A stretch of DNA of 64,000 nt from Aquibium microcysteis (GTDB lineage: Bacteria; Pseudomonadota; Alphaproteobacteria; Rhizobiales; Rhizobiaceae), in contig NZ_CP061080.1 in NCBI RefSeq assembly GCF_014495845.1, positions 2,531,001 to 2,595,000 on the forward strand, in the 5' to 3' direction. The position numbers and the translations under genes were made by a program. The notes beneath the pieces are model-generated. The model saw nothing but the letters and a program-made list of their open reading frames with translations. It searched no databases and was not told the DNA's origin. Numbering within the stretch: position 1 is the first letter of the stretch; every line of letters begins with the position of its first letter. Positions 25,869-34,566 of this stretch are shown here, in pieces.

Positions 25869-27058
25869 GCCGCCCTCGCCAGCACAAGGGCGCTGCTCAT
25901 CCCCACGGGCCCGCTCGTCACCAGGCAGGTCTGCGCGTCCGCCTTCTGCACGCTCGCCGTGCCGCGTATCTGGCGGACGCCTTCGACGATGTGGTTCAGT
26001 CCGTGGATGTAGCCGCCCGACATGTTGCCGCCATCCGTATTGATCGGCATCCGCCCGGTCGCCGAAACCGCGCCGGACTCGACCATCGGCCCCGCTTCGC
26101 CGGCCGCGCAGAAGCCGTAGGCCTCCAGTTGCAGCAGGATCGTGATGGTGAAGCAGTCATAGATCTGCGCGACGTCGATCTCGCGGGGCCCCAGCCCCGC
26201 GCGGCTCCAGAGCTGGCGCGCCACATTCGATGCCGCGACCTCGGTGGGTTCCGTCCAGGTGATGGATGGGAACATCATGCCGCCGCTCATGCCGGAAGCG
26301 CCGGCCTGCGCGGTTGCCCGCACCAGAGCCGGCGGCTGCCGCAGGTCCCGCGCACGCTCGGACGAGGTGACGACGACGGCGGCGGCGCCGTCCGTTTCGA
26401 GGCAGCAATCGAACAGCCGCAGCGGCGTCGATATCATGCGCGAGGCCAGATACTGGTCCATGTCGAGCGGCTTGCCGAACATCTGCGCGTGGGGTGTTCT
26501 GTTCGCATTGTTCCGGCACAGGATCGCGGTCGCGCCGAACTGCGCGTCGGTCGTCCCGTAGAGCGACCGGTGGCGCTGCGCGATCAGCGCGAAGCTCTGC
26601 GGGGCGGTCAGCAATCCGTAGGGCGTGAAGAACTCGTCATAGCTGCCAAGCCCGCCGGCCTCGGTGCGCGGCGCGATGGCCGCGCCGAGTCGTCCCTGCG
26701 AGCGTCCGTTCAACGACCGGTAGACGAGGACATGCCGGGCCTGACCGGACATGATGGCCGCCGCCGCCGTGCCGACCATCGCCGCCGGCGCGCCGCCACC
26801 CACACCGACATCCGCGCAGAATCCCACATCCTTCAGGGCAAGCGCAGCGATGATGGCGGCTGGACGCGTATTGTCCATGTCGCATCTCACGATGCCGTCG
26901 ATATCCCCGGGCGCGAGCCCCGCGTCGGCAACCGCTGCGCGAGCCGCTTCGGCCGCCAGCGTCAGTTCGCTTCGGCCTGAATCGCGCGAAAATTCCGTGT
27001 GGCCGATGCCCGCGATCGCACAGCGATCGCGAAATGGCGCGTAATCTCTTCCGTTCAT
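25865..27058 (-). CDS. Thiolase-like protein (SCP-x/Ltp class) lacking the nucleophilic Cys
   Basis: 397 residues from MNGRDYAPFRDRC. The fold is that of SCP-x thiolases: AIAGIGHTEFSR, DVGVGGGAPAAMVG, VLVYRSLNGRSQ, NTDGGNMSGGYIHGLN. Where thiolases have the nucleophilic Cys the sequence reads GGGAPAAM, and the C-terminal Cys-Gly motif is also absent. Loss of these with a DUF35 partner matches the Ltp2-type retro-aldolases, which cleave 3-hydroxyacyl-CoA carbon bonds instead of beta-ketothiolysis. First gene of its operon; divergent from an SDR, with a palindromic operator between them. Confidence 0.82.
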   Translation of the reverse strand: MNGRDYAPFRDRCAIAGIGHTEFSRDSGRSELTLAAEAARAAVADAGLAPGDIDGIVRCDMDNTRPAAIIAALALKDVGFCADVGVGGGAPAAMVGTAAAAIMSGQARHVLVYRSLNGRSQGRLGAAIAPRTEAGGLGSYDEFFTPYGLLTAPQSFALIAQRHRSLYGTTDAQFGATAILCRNNANRTPHAQMFGKPLDMDQYLASRMISTPLRLFDCCLETDGAAAVVVTSSERARDLRQPPALVRATAQAGASGMSGGMMFPSITWTEPTEVAASNVARQLWSRAGLGPREIDVAQIYDCFTITILLQLEAYGFCAAGEAGPMVESGAVSATGRMPINTDGGNMSGGYIHGLNHIVEGVRQIRGTASVQKADAQTCLVTSGPVGMSSALVLARAA

Positions 27059-27153
27059 CGTCTGTCGTTCTCTGGCGGGTCGCGCTCGACCCAACGCGGG
27101 CAGAATGGGCTCGTCCGGGCAAACCCATAACCCAGCAATGAGGCTAGGTTGAC

Positions 27154-27173
27154 CTATTTATGATCATGAATAG
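27154..27173. promoter_or_regulatory. Palindromic operator 1, probable GntR site
   Basis: CTATTTATGATCATGAATAG is a 20-bp near-perfect palindrome (one mismatched pair) between the divergent thiolase-like and SDR operons. A closely related sequence occurs at 35446-35463. The FadR-type GntR gene at 32941 is the obvious candidate binder, though this is inferred. Confidence 0.6.
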
Positions 27174-27205
27174 CCTTGTCCACACACCCTGATCGAGGAT
27201 GGACG

Positions 27206-27952
27206 ATGCCCGACGACGCTTTCGACTTCACTGGCCGCACCGTGGTGATCACGGGCGCCAGCCGTGGCCTGGGACGCGCAATGGCGCTCGGCTTCGCCGC
27301 ACGCGGCGCCGATATCGTCGTCTCGAGCCGCAAGGCCGACGCCTGCGTGCAGGTGGTCGCGGAGATCGGGGCGCTCGGGGGACGGGCAGTGGCCGTGCCT
27401 TGCCACGTCGGCGAATGGGACAGCCTCGCCGGACTCGTCGAGGGAGCCCTTTCCGCCTTCGGCCGCATCGACACCCTCGTCAACAATGCGGGCATCGCTC
27501 CGACGGTCCGGAGTTCGGCAGACATGACCGAAGCGTTGTTCGACAAGACGTTCGCCGTGAACACCAAGGGTCCTTTCCGGCTTTCCGCGCTCGCATTTCC
27601 TCACCTCGCGCGCACCGGGGGTTCGATCATCAACGTGACCAGCATCGCGGCCCTCCGGCCCGACCCTGCCTATCCCGTCTATGCGGCGGCCAAGGGCGCG
27701 ACCAACATCCTCACGCGCTCGCTGGCCATGGAATTCGGACCGGACGTGCGCGTCAACGCCATCATGGCCGGCCCGTTCTGGACCGACATCTCGAAGAGCT
27801 GGCGCGAGGACTACGACGCCAACGCGCCCTCCGCGGTGCGCCGGATGGGGCGTCCGGAGGAAGTCGTGACGACCGCGCTTTACCTCGCCTCCGCCCAGTC
27901 GAGCTATGTCACGGGCACGATCGTCCGCGTGGATGGCGGCATAGTGGTGTGA
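27206..27952 (+). CDS. SDR family NAD(P)-dependent dehydrogenase
   Basis: 248 residues from ATG 27206. Cofactor motif TGASRGLG near 18-25, NNAG, catalytic YAAAK and a C-terminal VDGGIVV. A classical SDR, probably 3-hydroxyacyl-CoA or ring-alcohol oxidation. First gene of a seven-gene operon that ends with its likely GntR regulator. Confidence 0.88.
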   Translation: MPDDAFDFTGRTVVITGASRGLGRAMALGFAARGADIVVSSRKADACVQVVAEIGALGGRAVAVPCHVGEWDSLAGLVEGALSAFGRIDTLVNNAGIAPTVRSSADMTEALFDKTFAVNTKGPFRLSALAFPHLARTGGSIINVTSIAALRPDPAYPVYAAAKGATNILTRSLAMEFGPDVRVNAIMAGPFWTDISKSWREDYDANAPSAVRRMGRPEEVVTTALYLASAQSSYVTGTIVRVDGGIVV

Positions 27953-27965
27953 CGGGAGGGGAACG

Positions 27966-28271
27966 ATGAGCATGAAGCCAGGAAGCCGGTGGAAGAGCCG
28001 GGTCTGCGACGCGGAGGCGGTGGTCGTGCGGCCCGCCCGCGCCGGCGGACTGCCGCAATGCGGGGGCGTCGACATGGCGCCGCTCGGCGAACCGGCCGAG
28101 ACCGCCGAGCTGCGTCCAGGTTTCGACGGCGGCTGCATCGTGGGCAAGCGCTATCGCGACGAAGCGGTCGGCATCGAGCTGCTGTGCACGAAGGCGGGAG
28201 CAGGCTCGCTCGGCTTTGGCGACACGCGGCTCGCCATGGTCGAGGCCAAGCAGCTGCCGTCCTCGGACTGA
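27966..28271 (+). CDS. Small conserved protein associated with acyl-CoA ligases
   Basis: 101 residues. Pattern KPGSRWKSRVCDAEAVVV, then a C-G-G motif, GKRYRDEAVGIELLCTKAG and KQLPSSD at the end. I recall similar small proteins beside AMP-forming ligases in actinobacterial and proteobacterial catabolic operons, but no function is known to me. Three conserved-looking Cys residues suggest a metal or structural site. It lies 4 bp before the ligase gene. Confidence 0.7.
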   Translation: MSMKPGSRWKSRVCDAEAVVVRPARAGGLPQCGGVDMAPLGEPAETAELRPGFDGGCIVGKRYRDEAVGIELLCTKAGAGSLGFGDTRLAMVEAKQLPSSD

Positions 28272-28275
28272 CCCG

Positions 28276-29751
28276 ATGCGGCTGCCCCTGATACTCGACC
28301 TCGCCGCCGACACGTTCGGGGATCGCATTGCGATCGACGGTGACGGCGGCCGGCTGACGGTCGGCGATCTCCGGTCGGCGTCACGCGGTCTTGCAGAGAT
28401 GCTTGCCCGCCGCCCGATCTCGGCCGTCGGCTATCTGGGCGTCAACGGTCCATCGCTGCCGGTCGCGCTGTTTGGCGCCGCGATCGCGGGCATCCCCTTC
28501 ACGCCGCTGAACTACCGCCTTAGCGATGACGCGCTGCGGCGGCTGGCGGCCCGGCTTGCGCCGGCGCTGATCGTGGCCGATGCCGACATGGCGCCCAGGC
28601 TGCGGGGCATCCAGGGCATCGACCTGTGGCAGTCGGCATCGCTGTGCGAACTGGGAAGTTCCGAATACACCGGCGTCGAAGGCTCCGAAACCGCCGTAAA
28701 GCTCTTTACCAGCGGCACCACCGGGGAACCGAAGGCGGCGCTGCTCTCCCATGCGAACCTGACCGCCTATGTCTTCCAGAGCGTGGACTTCGCAAGCGCG
28801 GGCGAGGACGAGGCGGCGTTGCTCAGCGTGCCGCCCTATCACATCGCGGGGATCTCGGCGCTCATCACCTCGCTCTATTCCGGACGGCGGAACGTGCAAC
28901 TCTCAGCCTTTGAAGAGCAAGCCTGGGTGGATGCCGCGAAACGCCATCGGGTGACGCACGCGATGCTGGTGCCCACCATGCTCGGACGGATCCTCGACGT
29001 GATCGAGGACCAGTCCGCCGCGCCGGCTCGTCTGCGGGCGATCGCCTATGGCGGCGGCCGCATGCCGAGACCCGTGATCGAGCGCGCCCTCCGGCTGCTG
29101 CCCGGCGTTTCCTTCACCAACGCCTACGGCCTGACCGAGACCAGTTCCACCATCTGCGTGCTCGGTCCCGACGATCACGACGCCGCTCGTTCCGGCGATC
29201 CGGCCGCCGTGCGCAGGCTCGACTCCGTCGGACGTCCGCTGCCCGGGATCGAGATCGAAATTCGCGATGCGGATGGGAGCGCCTGCGCGACGGGTATCGC
29301 GGGCGAGGTGTTCGTGCGCGGCGATCAGGTGTCGGGCCGCTACGCCGAGCAGGGCGAGACGAAGGCAAGCGGCTGGTTCGCCACGCGTGATCGTGGCTGG
29401 CTGGACACGGACGGCTGTCTCTACCTCGACGGTCGTCTGGACGACGTGATCGTGCGTGGCGGCGAGAACATCTCACCCGGCGAAATCGAGGATGCGCTCC
29501 GCCGCCACCCCGCCATCGCGGACGCTGCGGTGGTCGGCGCGCCCGATTCGAGGTGGGGCGAACGGATTGCCGCCTTCGTTGCGCTTCGCGACGGCGCAAG
29601 CGCGACCGAGACCCAGCTGCGCGATCACGTTCGAGGCATCCTGCGAAGCACGAAGGTTCCGGAAGACATCCATTTCCGCGACGGACTCCCCTACAACGAA
29701 GCAGGAAAGCTCCTCCGAAGGATCTTGCGCGATGAGCTTTCGCATCGCTGA
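28276..29751 (+). CDS. AMP-forming acyl-CoA synthetase
   Basis: 491 residues. P-loop TSGTTGEPKAALLSH, adenine motif YGLTETSS, ATRDRGWLD hinge region and the catalytic Lys in NEAGKLLRRIL near the C-terminus. It activates a carboxylic acid to its CoA ester with ATP. Substrate unknown. The gene overlaps the crotonase gene by 20 bp. Confidence 0.9.
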   Translation: MRLPLILDLAADTFGDRIAIDGDGGRLTVGDLRSASRGLAEMLARRPISAVGYLGVNGPSLPVALFGAAIAGIPFTPLNYRLSDDALRRLAARLAPALIVADADMAPRLRGIQGIDLWQSASLCELGSSEYTGVEGSETAVKLFTSGTTGEPKAALLSHANLTAYVFQSVDFASAGEDEAALLSVPPYHIAGISALITSLYSGRRNVQLSAFEEQAWVDAAKRHRVTHAMLVPTMLGRILDVIEDQSAAPARLRAIAYGGGRMPRPVIERALRLLPGVSFTNAYGLTETSSTICVLGPDDHDAARSGDPAAVRRLDSVGRPLPGIEIEIRDADGSACATGIAGEVFVRGDQVSGRYAEQGETKASGWFATRDRGWLDTDGCLYLDGRLDDVIVRGGENISPGEIEDALRRHPAIADAAVVGAPDSRWGERIAAFVALRDGASATETQLRDHVRGILRSTKVPEDIHFRDGLPYNEAGKLLRRILRDELSHR

Positions 29752-30646
29752 TCTCGGGAGCTTGAGCGAAGCGCCGAAGACGTTCGTCGACATCGACGGC
29801 GCCCTTCCCGCCATCGATCCCGCCGGATTCGACCTTCTCCTGACGAACGTGCCGGAGGCGCCCGCGCCCTGGGTGAGCGTTCGGGATCTTCAGCAGGCGC
29901 AGCAACGCGTGAGCCGCGCCGTTTCGCGCAATCCGCTCGCGGCGACGATGGTGCTCGGACTGCTCAGACAGTCCGGGCACCTCCCGCTCGAAGCTGCCCT
30001 GGCCATGGAATCTCTGGCCTATTCTTCCTTGCTGGGCGGCGACGAGTTTCGCCGCTGGCTGGCGCTCCGTCCTCCGCAGCCGATCCGCGCCACGCCCGCG
30101 GAGCCTCTGGAATATGCGCGTGCCGGCGACGCCGTCATTCTCACCATGGTCGACCCCGTTTCTCGCAACGCCTACTCGGCCGTCATGCGCGACGCCTTGG
30201 CCGAAGCCCTGGACGCCTGCCTCGACGATGCGTCGCTGGCATCCGTCGAACTCCGCGGCGATCCGCGCGTGTTCTGCTCGGGCGGGCAACTCTCGGAGTT
30301 CGGGACGGCACGGGACCTCGTCCAGGCTCACCTGATCCGCACCACGCAATCGGCAACCGCCCGTCTTCTCCGGTTGGGATCTTGTTCCCGCGCGACGGTC
30401 GAAGGCGCGGCGGTGGGGTCGGGGGCGGAGATTTCCGCCGCGGTTCATCGTCTCGTCGCAGGCCCGCGCGCGTGGTTCCAGCTGCCGGAACTGGCCATGG
30501 GCCTGATCCCGGGCGCGGGCGGCACGGTGTCGATCCCGCGCCGGATCGGCCGCCACCGCGCCGCCTGGCTGATGCTGACCGGCGCGCGCCTCCCGGCCCG
30601 CCGGGCGCTGGCCTGGGGTCTCGTCGACGCGATGGCGCCGGAATGA
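29732..30646 (+). CDS. Enoyl-CoA hydratase/isomerase family protein with N-terminal extension
   Basis: 304 residues. The crotonase core begins only near residue 120 (GDAVILTMVDPVSRNAYS). Both catalytic glutamates are present: GSGAEISAA and LPELAMGLIPGAGGT. The oxyanion segment is RVFCSGGQLSEFG. The ~110-residue helical N-terminus is unusual. Probably a hydratase acting on the product of the ligase in this operon. Confidence 0.83.
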   Translation: MSFRIADLGSLSEAPKTFVDIDGALPAIDPAGFDLLLTNVPEAPAPWVSVRDLQQAQQRVSRAVSRNPLAATMVLGLLRQSGHLPLEAALAMESLAYSSLLGGDEFRRWLALRPPQPIRATPAEPLEYARAGDAVILTMVDPVSRNAYSAVMRDALAEALDACLDDASLASVELRGDPRVFCSGGQLSEFGTARDLVQAHLIRTTQSATARLLRLGSCSRATVEGAAVGSGAEISAAVHRLVAGPRAWFQLPELAMGLIPGAGGTVSIPRRIGRHRAAWLMLTGARLPARRALAWGLVDAMAPE

Positions 30647-31602
30647 GCGCGTCGGACCGCGCCGAAGAGCGGCTGGCCGAGGACGTGGCCTGCTGGTCGA
30701 GGGCGGCAGGCTGTCCGGTCGAGCCGCGGCCCGGGATCCTGCACGAACGCGCGGCCTTGCTCGGCCTTCCGGAACCGGGACGCGTCTCGCGCAACGGGTC
30801 CTGCCGCATCGTCAGGGCGCGGGACGGCTGGCTGGCGGTCAACCTGCCGCGCCCCGAGGACCGCGCGATGACGCCGGCGCTGCTGGAGGAGGAAACCGAA
30901 GACGCATGGGCAGCGATCGAAGCGGCACTTCCGCAGCGAAGCGTCGCCGGGACGCTTGCACGCGCCCGCTTGCTCGGCCTCGCCGTGACCGCCTTGGGCG
31001 AGACGTCGGCGCCGCCTGCCGCGCGGGCGGAAGCGGGCGACGCAAGGCCGTGGATGCGGCCCCCCCGCGTCGTCGATCTCTCCGCGCTCTGGGCCGGTCC
31101 CCTGTGCGGAGGCCTGCTTGCCGAGGCGGGCTGCGACGTTCTCAAGGTCGAAAGCCGGCGGCGGCCGGACACGACCGCCGGTCGCTCCCCCGTCTTCGAC
31201 GCGCTGCTGAACGGCGGCAAGCGCCGCTGGGTCATGGATGGCGACGACCCCGGAGACCGTGCACGCCTCGCCGATCTGATCGGGCGTGCCGACGTGGTGA
31301 TCACCAGCGCAAGGCCGCGTTCCCTGACATGGCTGCCGGATCTGCTTCGGCGAACGTGCTGCTGGATCGCGATCCAGGCCCATCGCGACGGAGACCGCAT
31401 CGGCTTCGGCGACGATTGCGCCGTCGCCGGCGGCCTCGTCGCCTTTGCTCAAGGCGCGCCGCACTTCCTCGGCGACGCGGTCGCCGATCCGCTCACCGGG
31501 CTGACGGCTGCCGCGGTGGCCTTCCGCGCGCTCGCGCTGCGGGAGGGCGGCCGCCATCCGGTCGAACTCGCGACGGTCGCAGCACGAGCCGCCCATGGCT
31601 GA
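30643..31602 (+). CDS. Circularly permuted family III (CaiB/BaiF) CoA-transferase
   Basis: 319 residues. The first ~125 residues look like the C-terminal domain of ordinary CaiB proteins (DGWLAVNLPRPED, LARARLLGLAVTALGE). The usual N-terminal signature PRVVDLSALWAGPLCGGLLA comes only at about 143. The motif IGFGDDCAVAGGLVAF near the end probably supplies the catalytic Asp. So the domain order is swapped relative to the family. It starts inside the crotonase stop codon (ATGA). Confidence 0.72.
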   Translation: MSASDRAEERLAEDVACWSRAAGCPVEPRPGILHERAALLGLPEPGRVSRNGSCRIVRARDGWLAVNLPRPEDRAMTPALLEEETEDAWAAIEAALPQRSVAGTLARARLLGLAVTALGETSAPPAARAEAGDARPWMRPPRVVDLSALWAGPLCGGLLAEAGCDVLKVESRRRPDTTAGRSPVFDALLNGGKRRWVMDGDDPGDRARLADLIGRADVVITSARPRSLTWLPDLLRRTCCWIAIQAHRDGDRIGFGDDCAVAGGLVAFAQGAPHFLGDAVADPLTGLTAAAVAFRALALREGGRHPVELATVAARAAHG

Positions 31603-32944
31603 TCTTCTGCTCTTCAACGCCAGAGACAGTCACGGGCGCCGGATCGAAGCCGCGGTGGCGGATGGCCGGGTGTGGCTCCAGGGCCGCCCCTCGGCCGCAG
31701 CGGAACGCATCGACTGTGGCGGCGGACGGCTGATGCCGGGGCTTTGCGACCATCACATCCACCTGATGGCGAGCGCGGCGGCCCTGTCGTCGCTGGACGT
31801 TTCGGGACTTGGCGACGACGCGTTCGCCGAACGCCTGGGCCACGCCGCCCGCCAGGGCCCGGTGCGCGCGATCGGAGCCGACAATGCCGACCGGCTCGAC
31901 GCCGACGCGCTCGATCGGATCGCCGGATCGGTCCCGGTGCGCGTTCAGGCACGGACAGGCGGGCTCTGGGTGCTGAACAGCGCAGCGCTCGACCAGCTGG
32001 AGCACCGCACCCTGCCGGACGCCTTCGAGCGCGACCGGAACGGCAGGCCCACGGGACGGGTGTGGCGCGGCGACGCGTTTCTCCGCCACACGGAATCGGA
32101 ACCACCCGACCTTGCGGCGCTCGGAAGTTCCCTTGCAGGATGGGGCGTGACCGCGCTGACCGATGCCAGCGTGACGACAGACGACAGGCAGGCGGACATC
32201 CTCGCTTCGTCGGGTCTGCCGCAGCGCCTGAACCTGATGAGCGGCGGCAGCCTGCGCAGCGACCCGCGCTGGACCGTGAGCGCCCGGAAGATCGTTCTGG
32301 ACGACCGCGCCCTGCCTGCGATCGGCGAAGTCGCCGACCGGATTGGGCAGGCGCGGGTCGAGGGACGTCCGGCAGCGATTCACGCGGTGACTTACGCTGA
32401 ACTCGCGGTCGCGCTCGCGGCGTACGAATCGGTCGGCGCGCATGCAGGCGACAGGATCGAGCATGGCGCCATGATTCCTGTTGAGGCGATTCCGATCGTC
32501 GCGGCTCTCGGTCTCACCGTGGTGTCCAATCCGGGCTTCGTCGCCGTGCATGGAGACCGCTACATTCGGGAGGTTCCGGAGGGCGACCATTGCGATCTCT
32601 ACCGGCTGGAAAGCCTGCGCCGCGTCGGGATCCCTCTCGCTGCCGGCTCCGATTCGCCCTACGGTCCGCTCAATCCCTGGGCCATCATGCGCGCCGCCAG
32701 CGATCGCCGCACCGCGGCTGGCCGGCAGCTCGGCGGAACGGAAGCGCTCCATCCCGAACATGCGCTCGGGTTGCACTGCCCCGCGCCCGACCTTCGGGAT
32801 GGCGACGAAGCCGACCTCGTGGTCCTCGCCCCCGGAGCGCAGCCCGGACTTGACCTCGACCCCGTCGCAATGACGATGATCGCGGGGCGTCTCGTCCACC
32901 GACGATCGGCGCCGGGTGGCACTCGCCCTGGAGAACCGCAATGA
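31595..32944 (+). CDS. Amidohydrolase family 3 (YtcJ-like) metal hydrolase
   Basis: 449 residues. Metal-binding CDHHIHL near 51, later His in AIHAVTYAEL and DRIEHGAMI, and Asp in AAGSDSPYGPLNP. C-terminal YtcJ-like closure ADLVVLAPG. It would hydrolyse an amide, lactone or cyclic imide; for a pathway with acyl-CoA ligases a lactone or amide entry step is plausible (inference). Overlaps the CoA-transferase by 8 bp and the GntR gene by 4 bp. Confidence 0.8.
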   Translation: MADLLLFNARDSHGRRIEAAVADGRVWLQGRPSAAAERIDCGGGRLMPGLCDHHIHLMASAAALSSLDVSGLGDDAFAERLGHAARQGPVRAIGADNADRLDADALDRIAGSVPVRVQARTGGLWVLNSAALDQLEHRTLPDAFERDRNGRPTGRVWRGDAFLRHTESEPPDLAALGSSLAGWGVTALTDASVTTDDRQADILASSGLPQRLNLMSGGSLRSDPRWTVSARKIVLDDRALPAIGEVADRIGQARVEGRPAAIHAVTYAELAVALAAYESVGAHAGDRIEHGAMIPVEAIPIVAALGLTVVSNPGFVAVHGDRYIREVPEGDHCDLYRLESLRRVGIPLAAGSDSPYGPLNPWAIMRAASDRRTAAGRQLGGTEALHPEHALGLHCPAPDLRDGDEADLVVLAPGAQPGLDLDPVAMTMIAGRLVHRRSAPGGTRPGEPQ

Positions 32945-33714
32945 AATCGCCTCCTGCGAAACGCCGGCGTCGATCGGCCTCACGCGCCCATCCTGCCCAG
33001 CGCGCGCCGAAGCGGGCGGAAAAGGTGGCGCTGCAGATCATCCAGGACATCGTCACCGAACGGAAGCGGGAGGGCGACAAGCTGCCGAACGAAGTCGAGA
33101 TGCTCGGGAAGTACGCGGTGAGCCGCTCGTCGCTGCGCGAAGCTCTGCGTCTTCTCGAGGTCCAGGGCCTCGTCACCATCCGGTCAGGGCCTGGCAGCGG
33201 CACCGAAGTGGGGCGCATCAACCCCGCCAATCTGGCCGGCACGCTCGCGCTCTACCTGATGATGGACCGCGCCGAGATGGAGCAACTGCTCGACGCCTGG
33301 GGCATGGTGGAGCCGCTTCTGGCCGATCTGGCCGCGCGCAACGCGGATCGGGATTATGTCCGCGCGCTCATGGAACCCTTCGCGAGCGGCGCAGCCGAAG
33401 GCGAGCGCGCGATGCAGACGGGCCTCGACTTTCACGACGCCATCGCCGAACTGTCCGGCAATCCCGTGCTGGGCCTGGTTCTGGGGGCCGTCGGCGCCCT
33501 CGTGACGGAACAGGTGCGCCTGCGCACCAGCAGTTTCGAACTCAGCGACGCCACGGTTCACGCCCACGAGGCGATCGCCAGGGCCGTCATCGCGGGCGAC
33601 GGCCCTGCCGCGGCCGAGGCGATGCGCGATCATCTCGACGAGGTCAGGGCGGAGCTGCGCGCTGCCATGCCCGACATCGGCGGCGCGCTGCGGCCGCCGG
33701 GTCAGGCGCTGTAG
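32941..33714 (+). CDS. FadR-type GntR transcriptional regulator (FCD domain)
   Basis: 257 residues. Winged helix at about 25-95 (KVALQIIQDIVTERKREGDK, LPNEVEMLGKYAVSRSSLREALRLLEVQGLV), then an all-helical FCD ligand domain with metal-site histidines (DFHDAIAELSGN, HAHEAIARAV). Such repressors release DNA when bound to an acyl-CoA or carboxylate. Last gene of the SDR operon; its 3' end overlaps a convergent SDR by 13 bp. Palindromes at 27154 and 35446 are candidate sites. Confidence 0.88.
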   Translation: MKSPPAKRRRRSASRAHPAQRAPKRAEKVALQIIQDIVTERKREGDKLPNEVEMLGKYAVSRSSLREALRLLEVQGLVTIRSGPGSGTEVGRINPANLAGTLALYLMMDRAEMEQLLDAWGMVEPLLADLAARNADRDYVRALMEPFASGAAEGERAMQTGLDFHDAIAELSGNPVLGLVLGAVGALVTEQVRLRTSSFELSDATVHAHEAIARAVIAGDGPAAAEAMRDHLDEVRAELRAAMPDIGGALRPPGQAL

Positions 33715-34448
33715 CCGCCATCCGCACCGATGATCTGGCCGCTGATGTCGGCCGCGACCGGCGTCGTCAGGAACGCGGTGAGCGCTGCGATCGTTTGCGG
33801 GTTGTTCAGGCGAGGAAGCGGCGTGTCGGCGATGAAGGTCTCGATCAGCCGCCGCTTGTGCGGCGGAAGCGATGCGACATCGGCCAGCTTGTCTGTATCG
33901 ACGACGCCCGGCGCGATGCCGTTGACCCGCACGTTGAGCGGCCCGGCATCGCGGGCGAGCTGGCGGATCATGCCGGCCACCGCGGTCTTCGAGATGCTCG
34001 ACAGACCGTCGAGCACGGCGGTCCGCATCACGGCTGCAGTCAGGAATACCACGATCGCCCCGCCGCCCCGCGCGGCCAGGAGACGCGTCGCGGCCTTCAT
34101 GATGTGGAACGTACCGAAGACGTCGATCTCGACGATGCGGCGGAAGTCGGCCTCGTCGGCTTCATGGAACGGCACCACCGGGAACGGCGCGCCGTTGGCC
34201 GATACGACCGCGGAGAGACCGTAAGCGCGATCGGCGTCCGAGAGAAAGCTCTCCACCGCGGCCGCGTCGCGCACGTCGACCTGCACGGCCCGCACGTGGC
34301 GGCCCTCGCTCCCGAGCTCCTCCGCCAGCCTGTGGGATTCCGCGCCCTTGGAATGGTAGGCGAAATGGACCGGACCGATGGCCGCGAGGTGGCGAACCAC
34401 TTCCGCGCCCAGCCGTCCGCTACCACCGAAGACTGCGACGCCACTCAT
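33702..34448 (-). CDS. Atypical SDR with the catalytic Tyr replaced by Ser
   Basis: 248 residues from the second of two ATGs, which has GGGAA at a proper distance. Rossmann motif FGGSGRLG. The active-site block reads LSSISKTAV, so the YxxxK pair is Ser...Lys, and the usual catalytic tyrosine is missing. The C-terminus IIGADGGYSA is normal. It may be a binding protein, a non-redox SDR, or use another acid. An inverted repeat GTCAC-N7-GTGAC (34508-34524) lies in its promoter region. Confidence 0.75.
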   Translation of the reverse strand: MSGVAVFGGSGRLGAEVVRHLAAIGPVHFAYHSKGAESHRLAEELGSEGRHVRAVQVDVRDAAAVESFLSDADRAYGLSAVVSANGAPFPVVPFHEADEADFRRIVEIDVFGTFHIMKAATRLLAARGGGAIVVFLTAAVMRTAVLDGLSSISKTAVAGMIRQLARDAGPLNVRVNGIAPGVVDTDKLADVASLPPHKRRLIETFIADTPLPRLNNPQTIAALTAFLTTPVAADISGQIIGADGGYSA

Positions 34449-34566
34449 GCGCATTTCCCATCATGCTGCCCGCGAGGCGTTGACCGCCCCGGCAATGGTC
34501 GGGGTATGTCACGCCTTCCGTGACGGCTCACCTCGCCTTTGTCACAGGGTGCCCCGTGATCGGGCG

